A DNA stretch of 64,000 nt from the NCBI GenBank assembly GCA_025993795.1, contig JAMQHL010000024.1, positions 1-64,000 on the forward strand, read 5' to 3'. Under the pieces are notes generated by a model, which was given only the letters and a program-made list of their open reading frames with translations, was not told where the DNA came from and did not search any database. Positions 7,984 through 16,814 of the stretch are shown here, piece after piece. Source of the stretch: Planctomycetota bacterium. GTDB lineage: Bacteria > Planctomycetota > UBA8742 > UBA2392. The first letter of the stretch is position 1; each line of letters opens with the position of its first letter. Position numbers and translations under genes: made by a program.

Positions 7984-9264
7984 ATGCCGCTCTATACCGT
8001 TACGGCGCGTGACGCCAATGGGCGTACTGTCAGCCAGGTCAAGGACGCCCCCAGCGTTGGCGACCTTGTGCAGGAAATGCGCAAAGCCGGGCTAACCGTC
8101 ATCGGCGTGAAGTCTGAAGGCGGCGGCGGCGGCAGCGCCGTGGCCGCGACCCAGAACGCACCCACGGAAGCGCAGGCCCGCGCCAAGTCCCAGGGCGGTA
8201 TCTTCCAGAAGAAGGTCAAGGTCGGCGACATGGCGGCGTTCTGCCGCCAGATGAGCACGATGTTGCGCGCCGGCTTGAGCTTGCTGGATTCGCTTGAAAC
8301 CATCGCCGCAGAGACCGAGACGCCGGTGTTCAAGGCAGCGCTTGAGGGCGTGATGCTGGACATCGAGGCCGGTTCAAAACTGTCCGACGCCATGAAGAAA
8401 CACGGGCACATCTTCAGCCCGTTGATGTGCAGCATGATCGAAGCCGGCGAAGTGTCAGGCTCGCTGGATACGATCCTTGAGCAGCTTGGCGTGTTCTTCA
8501 AGCGCCGCCACAAGCTGCAGCAGCAGATCAAGTCGGCGACGGCTTATCCGAAGTTTGTGGCCGGCTTCTTTGTCTTGATCGTGACCGGCATCTTCATGTT
8601 CCTGGTGCCGCAGTTCAAAGAACTGTTTGAGCAGTACGGCGGCGAATTGCCGTTTCTAACCAGCGTGCTGATCATCATAAGCGACGCGATCGTGAAGTGG
8701 TGGTTCATTACGCTGCCGCTGCTTGCGGGCGCCGTTGCGGCATTCATCTTCTGGCGGCGAACGCCGGCGGGTGCCGAAAGCTGGGACCGCATGATCCTGA
8801 AGGCCCCGCTGTTCGGGCCCCTGACGCTGAAGTCGGGCGTTTCGCGCTTCACGATGACGCTTTCGACGCTGGTGCGTAACGGCATCACACTTGACCAGTC
8901 TCTCGAAATCACCAGCAAGACACTGGGCAACTACGTCCTTGAACAGGCCATTCTTGACGCGCGCCAGAAACTGATCCAGGGGTACAGCCTGTACCAGGCT
9001 TTGACCGACGGCGGCGTGTTCCCCAGCCTCATGACCAAGATGGTGAAAGTTGGTGAGGACTCGGGTGCTCTGCCGGACATGCTTGCAGACGTAACCGAGT
9101 ACTATGAAGAAGAAGTCACGTCAGCGGTGCAGGGTATCACGTCGCTGATTGAGCCCGCATTGATCATCTGCCTGGGCGGCGTGGTGCTGGTTGTGATCCT
9201 GGGCATCTACCTGCCGATCTTCAACCTGTCGCGCACGGCGGCCAAGGGCTCGGCTGGCAAGTAG
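7984..9264 (+). CDS. gspF: Type II secretion / type IV pilus inner-membrane platform protein (GspF/PilC)
   Basis: 426 residues starting MPLYTVTARD, preceded by GAGGCGA. The N-terminal 85 residues are a small cytoplasmic domain with a Gly/Ala-rich linker. Two homologous helical F domains follow: about residues 80-200 (CRQMSTMLRAGLSLLDSLE, MIEAGEVSGSLDTILEQL) and about 285-405 (TMTLSTLVRNGITLDQSLE, MVKVGEDSGALPDMLADV). Membrane segments follow each, one pair in the middle and one at the end (IICLGGVVLVVILGIYLPIF). The protein forms the inner-membrane platform that works with the GspE/PilB ATPase. Partner genes are not adjacent: gspD is at 14.5 kb and gspE/pilT at 46-49 kb. GspF and PilC cannot be separated by sequence alone. 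Confidence 0.93.
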   Translation: MPLYTVTARDANGRTVSQVKDAPSVGDLVQEMRKAGLTVIGVKSEGGGGGSAVAATQNAPTEAQARAKSQGGIFQKKVKVGDMAAFCRQMSTMLRAGLSLLDSLETIAAETETPVFKAALEGVMLDIEAGSKLSDAMKKHGHIFSPLMCSMIEAGEVSGSLDTILEQLGVFFKRRHKLQQQIKSATAYPKFVAGFFVLIVTGIFMFLVPQFKELFEQYGGELPFLTSVLIIISDAIVKWWFITLPLLAGAVAAFIFWRRTPAGAESWDRMILKAPLFGPLTLKSGVSRFTMTLSTLVRNGITLDQSLEITSKTLGNYVLEQAILDARQKLIQGYSLYQALTDGGVFPSLMTKMVKVGEDSGALPDMLADVTEYYEEEVTSAVQGITSLIEPALIICLGGVVLVVILGIYLPIFNLSRTAAKGSAGK

Positions 9265-9284
9265 GCACAGCGATTTCTCGAAAT

Positions 9285-9315
9285 GGGCCGGGACTCTTCC
9301 GGCCCGTTGTCATTT
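9285..9315 (+). terminator. Probable terminator after gspF
   Basis: GGGCCGG (9285-9291) pairs with CCGGCCC (9299-9305) around a 7-base loop, 20 bases after the stop. The following GTTGTCATTTG is only moderately T-rich, so this is a weaker call than the others. Confidence 0.6.
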
Positions 9316-9394
9316 GTGTGGCTGCGACAGCCCCCTGCGCACAACCAGTGGGCGAGTGGTGGATTGGGCAGGCACTGACCGCCCATGTTTCGGT

Positions 9395-9430
9395 GTGGCA
9401 GGAAGAATACCACTATATATAGTGGTATGG
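9395..9430 (+). promoter_or_regulatory. Promoter overlapped by an NrdR-like box, upstream of nrdJ
   Basis: Bases 9407-9428 form a perfect 22-bp palindrome with core CCACTATATATAGTGG, which contains the central CTATATATAG of the NrdR box (consensus about acaCwAtATaTwGtgt). NrdR represses ribonucleotide reductase genes in most bacteria, and the next gene is a ribonucleotide reductase. GTGGCA (9395-9400), 17 bases, then TATAGT (9418-9423) makes a plausible promoter whose -10 lies inside the palindrome. A weaker palindrome, AATAGCTATT (9442-9451), is centred 29 bases downstream and could be the usual second box. The box is seen directly; its occupancy by NrdR is inferred. Confidence 0.75.
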
Positions 9431-9574
9431 TTTCCACACAAAATAGCTATTCGTTGGCCGACTGACACCTGGCAGACGGTAAGTTGGGGAAAGCTGTGGG
9501 TTGTGTGGACTACTGCTCACATACCTAACTTAGTGTTCACCTGATTCTGACACCCTTTATTTTGTGTTTTCACG

Positions 9575-9602
9575 TTGACCATACCCCAGCGGCAGATATA
9601 CT
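9575..9602 (+). promoter_or_regulatory. Second candidate promoter for nrdJ
   Basis: TTGACC (9575-9580), a 16-base spacer and TATACT (9597-9602) make a good sigma-70-type match 165 bases before the nrdJ start codon. It lies about 150 bases downstream of the NrdR-like box, so initiation here might escape that control. The 9431-9766 leader otherwise shows only a short direct repeat, GGGTAGCGT, at about 9658 and 9685. Confidence 0.5.
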
Positions 9603-9766
9603 CCCACCCACGCTCTGAAGTTTACGGGGCATTAATTCAAATTAGTCAAAGATACTAGGGGTAGCGTCCGATCTCATCCTAACAGGGTAGCGTGACGCTT
9701 CGCCCTATTTCAATTCCGCAGCGCGGAAAGGTCTCTTTTCGCGCCTGTGTCGGGAAGGAAGGCAAA

Positions 9767-12700
9767 ATGAACAAGAAAACCGGAAAAGCCGCGACCAAGA
9801 CCCGGCGTTCCACCAAGTCGTCCATTCGTGCCCGCAAAGAAGAAGCGGGCACACAGGCGGAGAACATGGCAAGCACCAGCAAGCTGTGCCCGACAGGCGT
9901 GGCGATACCCCGCCGCTTCACAAGCGCGGGCGAAGACGTTCTGGCCAAGGTGAAGTACGCGCGTCGCGCCACCAAGATCACCAACCCCGACGGTAGCGTC
10001 GTGTTTCAGATGGACGGCGCCGAGATCCCTGCGGACTGGAGCCAGCTCGCCACCGACATCATGATCAGCAAGTACTTTCGCAAGGCGCAGGTGCCGCAGT
10101 TCGCCGAGGGCGCAGACCCCGTCCACAGCGAGCCCCTTCGCGACGACGACGGCAACATCATTCTCGGGCCCGAACGCTCGGCCCGGCAGGTCGTCAACCG
10201 CCTGGCCGGCTGCTGGCGCCACTGGGGCGAGAAGTACGGCTACTTCCGCAGCCCCGAAGACGCGCAAGCCTACTACGACGAGATGGCGTTCATGCTGATT
10301 CACCAGTACGCCGCGCCCAACAGCCCGCAGTGGTTCAACACCGGCCTTGCATGGGCCTACGACCTGACCGGCCCAAGCCAGGGCCACTTCTATGTTGACC
10401 CCGACACCGGCACCTTGACGCGCAGCACCGACGCCTACACCCACCCGCAGCCCCACGCCTGCTTCATCCAGGCCGTACGCGACGACCTGGTCGGCGACGG
10501 CGGCATCATGGACCTGTGGACGCGTGAGGCCCGGCTGTTCAAGTACGGCAGCGGCACCGGCACCAACTTCAGCAAGCTGCGCGGTGATGGCGAACCGCTT
10601 TCGGGCGGCGGTCAATCCAGCGGCTTGATGAGCTTCCTGCGCGTGGGTGACCGCGCGGCGGGCGCCATCAAGAGCGGCGGCACCACGCGCCGCGCCGCCA
10701 AAATGGTCTGCCTTGACCTTGACCACCCCGACATCGAGAACTTCATCAACTGGAAAGTCACCGAAGAGCGCAAGGCCAAGATCCTGATTGAGTCCGGCTT
10801 TGCAGCCGACTTCAACGGCGAGGCGTACACGACAGTATCGGGCCAGAACAGCAACAACAGCGTGCGCGTGCCCAGCGAGTTCGTTGACGCCGTGCGCGCC
10901 GACGGCGACTGGCACCTGCGCTGGCGCACCGACCGCAACCACATCAGCAAGACGCTCAAGGCCCGCGACCTGTGGGACCAGATTGCAGGCGCCGCCTGGA
11001 ACTGCGCCGACCCCGGCGTACAGTACGACACCATCATCAACGACTGGCACACCTGCCCGCAGGACGGCCGAATCAACGCCAGCAACCCGTGCAGCGAGTA
11101 CATGTTCCTTGACGACACGGCGTGCAACCTGGCTTCGCTGAACCTGCTAAAGTTCTTCGACGCCGAAAAGGGCGAGTACGACGTCGAGGCGATCAAGCAT
11201 GCTTGCCGGCTGTGGACGATCACGCTTGAAATCAGCGTGCTGATGGCCCAGTTCCCCAGCCCTGAAATCGCCGCGAAGTCCTACGACTACCGCACGCTCG
11301 GTCTGGGCTACGCGAACCTCGGCACGTGCCTGATGCTCAGCGGCATCCCCTACGACAGCAAGCGCGCGATTGCTGTTTGCGGCGCGATGTCGGCGATCAT
11401 GACCGGCGAAAGCTATGCCGCCTCGGCCGAGATGGCGGCTGGCCACGGGCCGTTCCCTCGCTATGCAGCCAACAGCAAAGACATGCTGCGCGTGATTCGC
11501 AACCATCGCCGCGCGGCCTACAACGCGCCCGCCGGCGACTACGAGGCGCTGCGCGTCAAGCCTGTCGGCATCAGCCCCGAGGTCTGCCCCGAGTACCTGC
11601 TTGATGCTGCACGCGAAGTGTGGGACCGCGCCCTGGACCTGGGCAAGAAGCACGGCTATCGCAACGCCCAGACCACGGTGATCGCGCCGACTGGCACGAT
11701 CGGCCTGCTCATGGATTGCGACACCACCGGCATCGAGCCCGACTTCGCGCTCGTCAAATTCAAAAAGCTCGCCGGCGGCGGCTACTTCAAAATCATCAAC
11801 CAGAGCGTGGAGCCGGCGTTGCGCCACCTTGGCTATTCGGCACGAGACCGCAAAGCCATCATCGACTACGTTGTCGGCACCCTGACGCTCAAGGGCGCGC
11901 CGATCATCAACGACGAGTCACTGCGTGCCAAGGGCCTGAACGAAGCCGACCTCAGCCGCATCGAGCACAGCCTGCAAGGTGCGCTGGAACTCAGCTTCGC
12001 GATCAACCCATGGACTCTCGGCGAAGACACCATGCTGCGCCTGGGCATCAAGAAAGAAGAGTTCACGGCAGCCGGGTTCAACCTGCTGAAGCGACTGGGC
12101 TTTGACGAGCAGTCGATTGAAGAAGCGGGCGACCACGTGTGCGGCCGCCAGACCGTGGAGGGCGCGCCCTACCTCAAGCCCGAGCACCTGCCCGTGTTTG
12201 ATTGCGCCAATCGGTGCGGAAAGCACGGCGAGCGCTTTATCCATCACATGGGCCATGTGCGCATGATGGCGGCGGCCCAGCCGTTTATCTCAGGGGCGAT
12301 CAGCAAGACCATCAACATGCCCAACGAAGTGACGATCGAAGACATCAAGGACTCGTACCTGCAAGCCCACGACCTGGGCCTGAAGGCGGTGGCGATCTAC
12401 CGTGACGGCAGCAAGCACAGCCAGGTGCTGACCACCACAACCAAGAAAAAGGCGGCGGAAACCGAGCAGGAGTTGCCCGCAGAGACTGCGGTTCCGGCCC
12501 CGGTGCAGGTGGTTGCGGCAAGCCCGGCACGTGGCGCACACCGGCGCCCGCTGCCCACGCAGCGTCGCGGGTTCACGTATGAGCTCAAGATTGCCGGCCA
12601 GAAGATGTACCTGCGCACGGGAGAGTACATTGATGGTGAACTGGGCGAGATCTTCCTGGACATGAGCAAGGAAGGCGCCACCCTGCGCAGCATTCTCAAC

Positions 12701-13231
12701 TGCTTCGCGATTGCCATCAGCAAGGGCCTGCAGTACGGCGTGCCGCTGAAAGAGTTCGTGGACACGTTTACGTTCACGCGCTTTGAGCCGCAGGGCATGG
12801 TCGAGGGCCACAAGCACATCCGCATCGCGACCAGCGTCATTGACCTGGTCTTCCGCACACTGGGGCACCAGTACCTCGGCCGCACCGACTTCCTGCATAT
12901 CAAACCGGAAGAGGTAAAGGGCCCGGCCCTGCTAAGCCAACAAGGCGACACCAAAGACCTCGGCGAGGCTGGAGAACAAGAGCCCGGAGCGCAAGCGACG
13001 GGTAAACCGGCGGGTCAGTTAGCAACACCGGCGGCTTCAAATCCCGTACCTGCTTTCGAACGCGAGTCGTCCGCGCCTGCCAAGCCCGCCAAGCAACAAA
13101 ACGCACTCGACAAGCAGCTCGAAGAGCTGATGGGCGACGCCCCGATGTGCGACGTTTGCGGTCACATCACGGTAAGAAACGGCGCCTGCTACAAGTGCCT
13201 CAACTGCGGCAACAGCATGGGCTGCTCATAA
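9767..13231 (+). CDS. nrdJ: Adenosylcobalamin-dependent (class II) ribonucleotide reductase
   Basis: 1154 residues. It reduces ribonucleotides to deoxyribonucleotides using a B12-generated thiyl radical, independent of oxygen. AAGGAAGG just before the ATG at 9767 decides this start over an in-frame TTG/ATG 75 bases upstream. All three active-site cysteines are visible: Cys232 (PHACFIQ), radical Cys442 in NPCSE with Asn440 and Glu444, and Cys453 (TACNLASLNL). The N-terminus is Lys-rich. After the barrel come an Ala/Pro/Glu-rich linker, a TSCPD domain (RRGFTYELK through GRTDFLHI), a second low-complexity linker, and a C-terminal cysteine cluster (CDVCGH...CYKCLNCGNSMGCS) that could be a zinc ribbon or the swinging redox cysteines. 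No nrdD/nrdAB or B12 riboswitch is visible. Confidence 0.95.
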   Translation: MNKKTGKAATKTRRSTKSSIRARKEEAGTQAENMASTSKLCPTGVAIPRRFTSAGEDVLAKVKYARRATKITNPDGSVVFQMDGAEIPADWSQLATDIMISKYFRKAQVPQFAEGADPVHSEPLRDDDGNIILGPERSARQVVNRLAGCWRHWGEKYGYFRSPEDAQAYYDEMAFMLIHQYAAPNSPQWFNTGLAWAYDLTGPSQGHFYVDPDTGTLTRSTDAYTHPQPHACFIQAVRDDLVGDGGIMDLWTREARLFKYGSGTGTNFSKLRGDGEPLSGGGQSSGLMSFLRVGDRAAGAIKSGGTTRRAAKMVCLDLDHPDIENFINWKVTEERKAKILIESGFAADFNGEAYTTVSGQNSNNSVRVPSEFVDAVRADGDWHLRWRTDRNHISKTLKARDLWDQIAGAAWNCADPGVQYDTIINDWHTCPQDGRINASNPCSEYMFLDDTACNLASLNLLKFFDAEKGEYDVEAIKHACRLWTITLEISVLMAQFPSPEIAAKSYDYRTLGLGYANLGTCLMLSGIPYDSKRAIAVCGAMSAIMTGESYAASAEMAAGHGPFPRYAANSKDMLRVIRNHRRAAYNAPAGDYEALRVKPVGISPEVCPEYLLDAAREVWDRALDLGKKHGYRNAQTTVIAPTGTIGLLMDCDTTGIEPDFALVKFKKLAGGGYFKIINQSVEPALRHLGYSARDRKAIIDYVVGTLTLKGAPIINDESLRAKGLNEADLSRIEHSLQGALELSFAINPWTLGEDTMLRLGIKKEEFTAAGFNLLKRLGFDEQSIEEAGDHVCGRQTVEGAPYLKPEHLPVFDCANRCGKHGERFIHHMGHVRMMAAAQPFISGAISKTINMPNEVTIEDIKDSYLQAHDLGLKAVAIYRDGSKHSQVLTTTTKKKAAETEQELPAETAVPAPVQVVAASPARGAHRRPLPTQRRGFTYELKIAGQKMYLRTGEYIDGELGEIFLDMSKEGATLRSILNCFAIAISKGLQYGVPLKEFVDTFTFTRFEPQGMVEGHKHIRIATSVIDLVFRTLGHQYLGRTDFLHIKPEEVKGPALLSQQGDTKDLGEAGEQEPGAQATGKPAGQLATPAASNPVPAFERESSAPAKPAKQQNALDKQLEELMGDAPMCDVCGHITVRNGACYKCLNCGNSMGCS

Positions 13232-13255
13232 GCGTTGCACGTACCGCGAGAGCCC

Positions 13256-13290
13256 AAAGAACCGCCGGGGAAACCCGGCGGTTCTTTGCG
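13256..13290 (+). terminator. Strong terminator after nrdJ
   Basis: A perfect 14-bp stem, AAAGAACCGCCGGG (13256-13269) with CCCGGCGGTTCTTT (13274-13287), closes a GAAA tetraloop 24 bases after the stop codon. Confidence 0.9.
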
Positions 13291-13374
13291 TAACACGCGG
13301 GCCGGATTGTCCGGCGGGTTTTGAGTGCCTGTCAACACTTCCGGAAACCTGTAGCGGCAACCTATGCTGTGCAA

Positions 13375-14472
13375 ATGCAAAGCAAGACCGAGATTCTTCG
13401 CAAACCGGACATGGGTGACGAGGCGCACCGCCCGCCGGTGGGTGCTTCCCCCGGCACGCTGGTTGCCGCCGCCGACGCGCAAGACACGCGCATGATGGTG
13501 ATCGACTTCAGCCCAACGCACTGCGACCTGAGCGAGATCTCCGACCCCGGCCAGCTGAAGCCATTCATCGACAAAGACTCCGTCACCTGGATCGACGTCA
13601 CCGGGTTCAAGCAGATCGAGCTGATCCGGACGCTGGGCGAAATGCTGGATATTCATCCGCTGGCTTTGGCTGACGTCGTGAACATACCGCAGCGCGCCAA
13701 GGCTGAGGCCTACCCGGACTATGTGTTTATCGTGACGCACGCGCCCGAGATTAACGGCGACGGCTTTTACTCTGAGCAGACCGGCGTGCTGTTCGGCGAC
13801 CACTTCGTGCTGACCTTTCAGGAACGCCGGGACGAAGATGTGTTCAGGCCGCTGCGCGAGCGCATCAAGGCTTCGCGCGGGCTGGTCCGGCAGAAAGGGC
13901 CGGCTTATCTGGGCTACGCAATCGTGGACGTCATCACCGACACTTATTTCCCGGTGCTGGATGCGCTGGAAGACCGTCTCGACGCGATGGAAAAACGCAT
14001 TCTGAAGCGCGAACTGCATGTGCTGGAAGAACTGTACGCGCTGCGCCACCAGGCTGTGGACATCCGGCGGGCAATCGAGAGCCATCGCGACGCGCTGAGC
14101 ACGCTGATGCACATCCAGGTGCCCTACATCAACGACGAGGTGCGCCTGTACCTGCGTGACTGCCTCGACCATGCGCTGAGCCAGGTCAACACCGCCAGTT
14201 CGCTGATGGACTACGTGGTCAGCCTGCGCGAGTTGCTGGCCAGCGAGCAGGCCCAGCGTCTGAACGAAGTAATGAAGATGCTGACCATGGTGGCAACGAT
14301 CTTCATTCCGCTCAGTTTCTTTGCCGGCGTGTACGGCATGAACTTTGAAGGCCGCGGCAACATGCCTGAGCTAAGCATCCCGTACTTTTACTGGTTCTGG
14401 TGGGCGGCCATGGCCGGGATTACGGGCCTGATGCTGTGGTACTTCAAGCGCCGCGGGTGGCTGGGTCGTTAA
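13375..14472 (+). CDS. corA: CorA-family magnesium/divalent cation channel
   Basis: 366 residues. CorA pentamers conduct Mg2+ (or Co2+/Ni2+) across the inner membrane. The long cytoplasmic domain ends in a charged stalk helix. Two C-terminal membrane helices follow (MLTMVATIFIPLSFFAGVYG and YWFWWAAMAGITGLMLWYF), with the signature Gly-Met-Asn at 321-323 directly after the first, in the context YGMNFEGRGNMPEL. The positively charged C-terminus (FKRRGWLGR) is typical. No clear ribosome-binding site is seen; ATG at 13375 is chosen, with ATG at 13411 as the alternative. A strong shared terminator follows. Confidence 0.93.
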   Translation: MQSKTEILRKPDMGDEAHRPPVGASPGTLVAAADAQDTRMMVIDFSPTHCDLSEISDPGQLKPFIDKDSVTWIDVTGFKQIELIRTLGEMLDIHPLALADVVNIPQRAKAEAYPDYVFIVTHAPEINGDGFYSEQTGVLFGDHFVLTFQERRDEDVFRPLRERIKASRGLVRQKGPAYLGYAIVDVITDTYFPVLDALEDRLDAMEKRILKRELHVLEELYALRHQAVDIRRAIESHRDALSTLMHIQVPYINDEVRLYLRDCLDHALSQVNTASSLMDYVVSLRELLASEQAQRLNEVMKMLTMVATIFIPLSFFAGVYGMNFEGRGNMPELSIPYFYWFWWAAMAGITGLMLWYFKRRGWLGR

Positions 14473-14496
14473 GTGCATCGGAGCCGCGGGAAAAAT

Positions 14497-14534
14497 GCAT
14501 CAGAGCCGCCGCGGTAACGCGGCGGCTCTGTTTT
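14497..14534. terminator. Bidirectional terminator between corA and gspD
   Basis: CAGAGCCGCCGCG (14501-14513) pairs perfectly over 13 bp with CGCGGCGGCTCTG (14518-14530) around GTAA. On the plus strand TTTT follows; on the minus strand the stem is followed by ATGCATTTTT. It can therefore end both the corA transcript and the convergent gspD transcript, whose stop is at 14549. Confidence 0.92.
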
Positions 14535-14548
14535 GCTGTATGACCAGC

Positions 14549-16636
14549 TTAGTCGTCCTTGCGTTCCAGGCCCTGGTAGTCGAACGAGCGGTCGGGCGTG
14601 CCCGGCGGCGTGTTGCGCGACTTTTCGAACTGGCGGCGAGCATCCTCGAACAGCCTCTTTTGCTGGGGTGTCTGGCTCTTGCTGGTGTCCTGCTCAGCCT
14701 GGGCCAGCGCCTTGCGGCTTTCGTCCTTGAGATCGGCGAAGTTGGCGTCCTTGAGAATCTTGGGACGCAGGAAGATGTACAGGTTGGTGCGGCGCTCAAC
14801 GGTGCGCTGGCTCTTGAAAAGCTCGCCCAGCAGCGGGATGTCACCCAGCAGCGGAATCTTGCTGACTGTCTTGCTGCTTTCGCTGGTCTTGAGGCCGCCG
14901 ACCACCACGGTGCTCGCGTCCGGCACGGTCACGAAAGTCGTGATGCGCCGGCGCTGGCGCGGCGGCGACGTGCCCGGCGTGGTGCTTTCGCCGGTGAAGT
15001 TGGTGATGTCCAGGTCAAGCTGCAGCGTCACGTATCCGTCGGCGCTGATCTGCGGTGTCACAGACATCGTGATACCGGCTTCCACGAAGTCGCCTGCGCC
15101 CTGCAGGTTACCGTTGACGTTGCTGGTCAACTGCAGCAGCTGGATTTCGGTCTGGATTTCAATGGTGGCTTCCTGGTTGTCATTCGTGATCAGCATCGGC
15201 TGCTGCAGGACATTCGTGTCGGCCTGCGTCTTCAAGAAACGCACCAGCAGCGGAATGTCGAACGCAGTTCCCTTGTTCAGTGTCAGCAAGCCGCCCTGGC
15301 CGAAGATCGGGTTGCGGCCGGCGGGCACGCCGCCGCCGGTGCCGATCGGCACGCCCGAGCTGTCAACGACTTCGCTGAAGCCGAACGTCGTGCCGAAGCT
15401 GAGGCGCGGGTCTTTGCTCTGGTTGGCGAACCCGTCAACGGTTGCGATTTCTACACCGAACTGGAAGTCGTCGTCGTCACGTACTTCAAGAATGGCAGCC
15501 TCAATCATCACCTGCGGTCGCCGAACATCCAGCTTGTCGATGATCTTGCGGATTTCATTGAAGTCAGTCGGGGTCGCGATCACCAGCAGGCTGTTGGTCG
15601 TGGTATCGGGCACAATCACCGGCGCATTGGGGTCGTTGGCATTGACGCCCGGCTGGCCCGGGATGCCGGGCTGCGCGCTGGGCAGGCCCACGCCCAGCAC
15701 ATCATTGAGCGTCGCCGACAGGTTTTCTGCCAGCACGTTCTTGCAGGCGTAATAGTGAATGCGGCCGGTGGTCACGGCGCCGGGGATTTCCTGGTCAAGC
15801 TTGCTGACCAGGTCACGCACAAGCTCAATGCCCGCGTCGTAGCCCGTTACCATGATCGCATTGACGTAGGGCGCCACTTCCACGCGCACCAGTGTCTCGT
15901 CTTCAGGGCTGCCGGGCCTGCGCGGCGTTGATGCCAGCAACTGCTGGCGCGCCGTCAGCAGGCTGTTCAGGCTGGTCACCAGCTCTTCGGCGTCAATGTG
16001 GTTGATGTTGATGACTTCAAGCCGCGGGCTGCGCGGCGGCTGGTCCATCAGCTTGATGATCTGCGCCATGCGGCGGATGTTGTAGCTGTAGTCGGCGATG
16101 ATCAGGCTGTTGATGCCCTGGATCGGCTGCACCATGCCGCCCTGGCGGGCGGTCAGGTTTCGCAGAGCGCCCGTCACGCTGTTGGCGTCGGCGTACTTCA
16201 GGTTGACGACGAGGGTTACGAAGTCAGCGCTGGTGTCATTCCACTCGGAAAGCTCATCCAGAAAGATGACCTTGTCGGCCTGGGTGACGGCTTCAACCGC
16301 CGGGATGATTTCATAGAAGCGCACCGACTGGGGGCTGTCTTCGCCAAAGGGCGCCAGGATAAAGCGAAACTGTTTCAGGAAGGTCTGCAGCACGCTGAAC
16401 ATGGCGGTACGCGGCACCGCAAAGCCCTCACGGGGCGCGACGATGGTAACTTCGCCGGCGACTGTCTTGGGGTTGTACAGGAACTTGATCTTCTGGTACT
16501 CGGACGTGAGCTGGATCATGTCCGCAATCGGGATGTTCTCGGTAACGCCGCGCAGCACAAGCGCGTCGTCAGCCTGGGCACGCAATGAGCCCCCGAACAG
16601 GGCGAGGGCGAAAATCAGCAGCGCGAACTTACGCAT
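14549..16636 (-). CDS. gspD: Type II secretion system secretin GspD
   Basis: 695 residues. It forms the outer-membrane secretin ring of the type II secretion (or a pilus-like) system. The ATG at 16636 follows a GGAG site and opens a Sec signal peptide (MRKFALLIFALALFGG...RAQA). Periplasmic N-domains with repeated L-x-Y-A-D-A and I-x-x-L-I-x-x-L-D motifs occupy about residues 25-370. The C-terminal secretin domain has the conserved VPDASTVVVGGL, SKIPLLGDIPLLGELF and TNLYIFLRPKIL blocks. A Pro/Gly/Asn linker near residue 345 and a charged C-terminal tail follow the family pattern. The other machine genes lie elsewhere (gspF 8 kb, gspC-like 44 kb, gspE 47 kb). Confidence 0.95.
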   Translation of the reverse strand: MRKFALLIFALALFGGSLRAQADDALVLRGVTENIPIADMIQLTSEYQKIKFLYNPKTVAGEVTIVAPREGFAVPRTAMFSVLQTFLKQFRFILAPFGEDSPQSVRFYEIIPAVEAVTQADKVIFLDELSEWNDTSADFVTLVVNLKYADANSVTGALRNLTARQGGMVQPIQGINSLIIADYSYNIRRMAQIIKLMDQPPRSPRLEVININHIDAEELVTSLNSLLTARQQLLASTPRRPGSPEDETLVRVEVAPYVNAIMVTGYDAGIELVRDLVSKLDQEIPGAVTTGRIHYYACKNVLAENLSATLNDVLGVGLPSAQPGIPGQPGVNANDPNAPVIVPDTTTNSLLVIATPTDFNEIRKIIDKLDVRRPQVMIEAAILEVRDDDDFQFGVEIATVDGFANQSKDPRLSFGTTFGFSEVVDSSGVPIGTGGGVPAGRNPIFGQGGLLTLNKGTAFDIPLLVRFLKTQADTNVLQQPMLITNDNQEATIEIQTEIQLLQLTSNVNGNLQGAGDFVEAGITMSVTPQISADGYVTLQLDLDITNFTGESTTPGTSPPRQRRRITTFVTVPDASTVVVGGLKTSESSKTVSKIPLLGDIPLLGELFKSQRTVERRTNLYIFLRPKILKDANFADLKDESRKALAQAEQDTSKSQTPQQKRLFEDARRQFEKSRNTPPGTPDRSFDYQGLERKDD

Positions 16637-16814
16637 GCCAGTACTCCAGCTAAGGTTGCAGGCAAAGCGAACAGCCATAAAACGACAGGCTGCACACTGA
16701 AGTTGGGGAAAAGTGTTGGCGGTTGTTTAGCAAAGATGGTCACTTGGTAACAAGAGGCAGCATCGGACAGCCGGGCGCTTTACGTGCCGCCTGCCGACGG
16801 CCCGACAGGAAACC

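Noticed and set aside
9431..9766. Cobalamin riboswitch in the leader of the B12-dependent ribonucleotide reductase
   Set aside because: The long leader made it worth checking, but I find no B12-box-like sequence or matching paired elements; the leader is AT-rich with only a short direct repeat.
9710..11050. 446-residue open frame antisense to nrdJ
   Set aside because: Ala/Val/Gly-rich shadow product; the plus strand encodes the complete reductase.
14495..15931. 478-residue open frame antisense to gspD
   Set aside because: gspD has all secretin motifs; the opposing frame is compositionally biased and lacks a ribosome-binding site.
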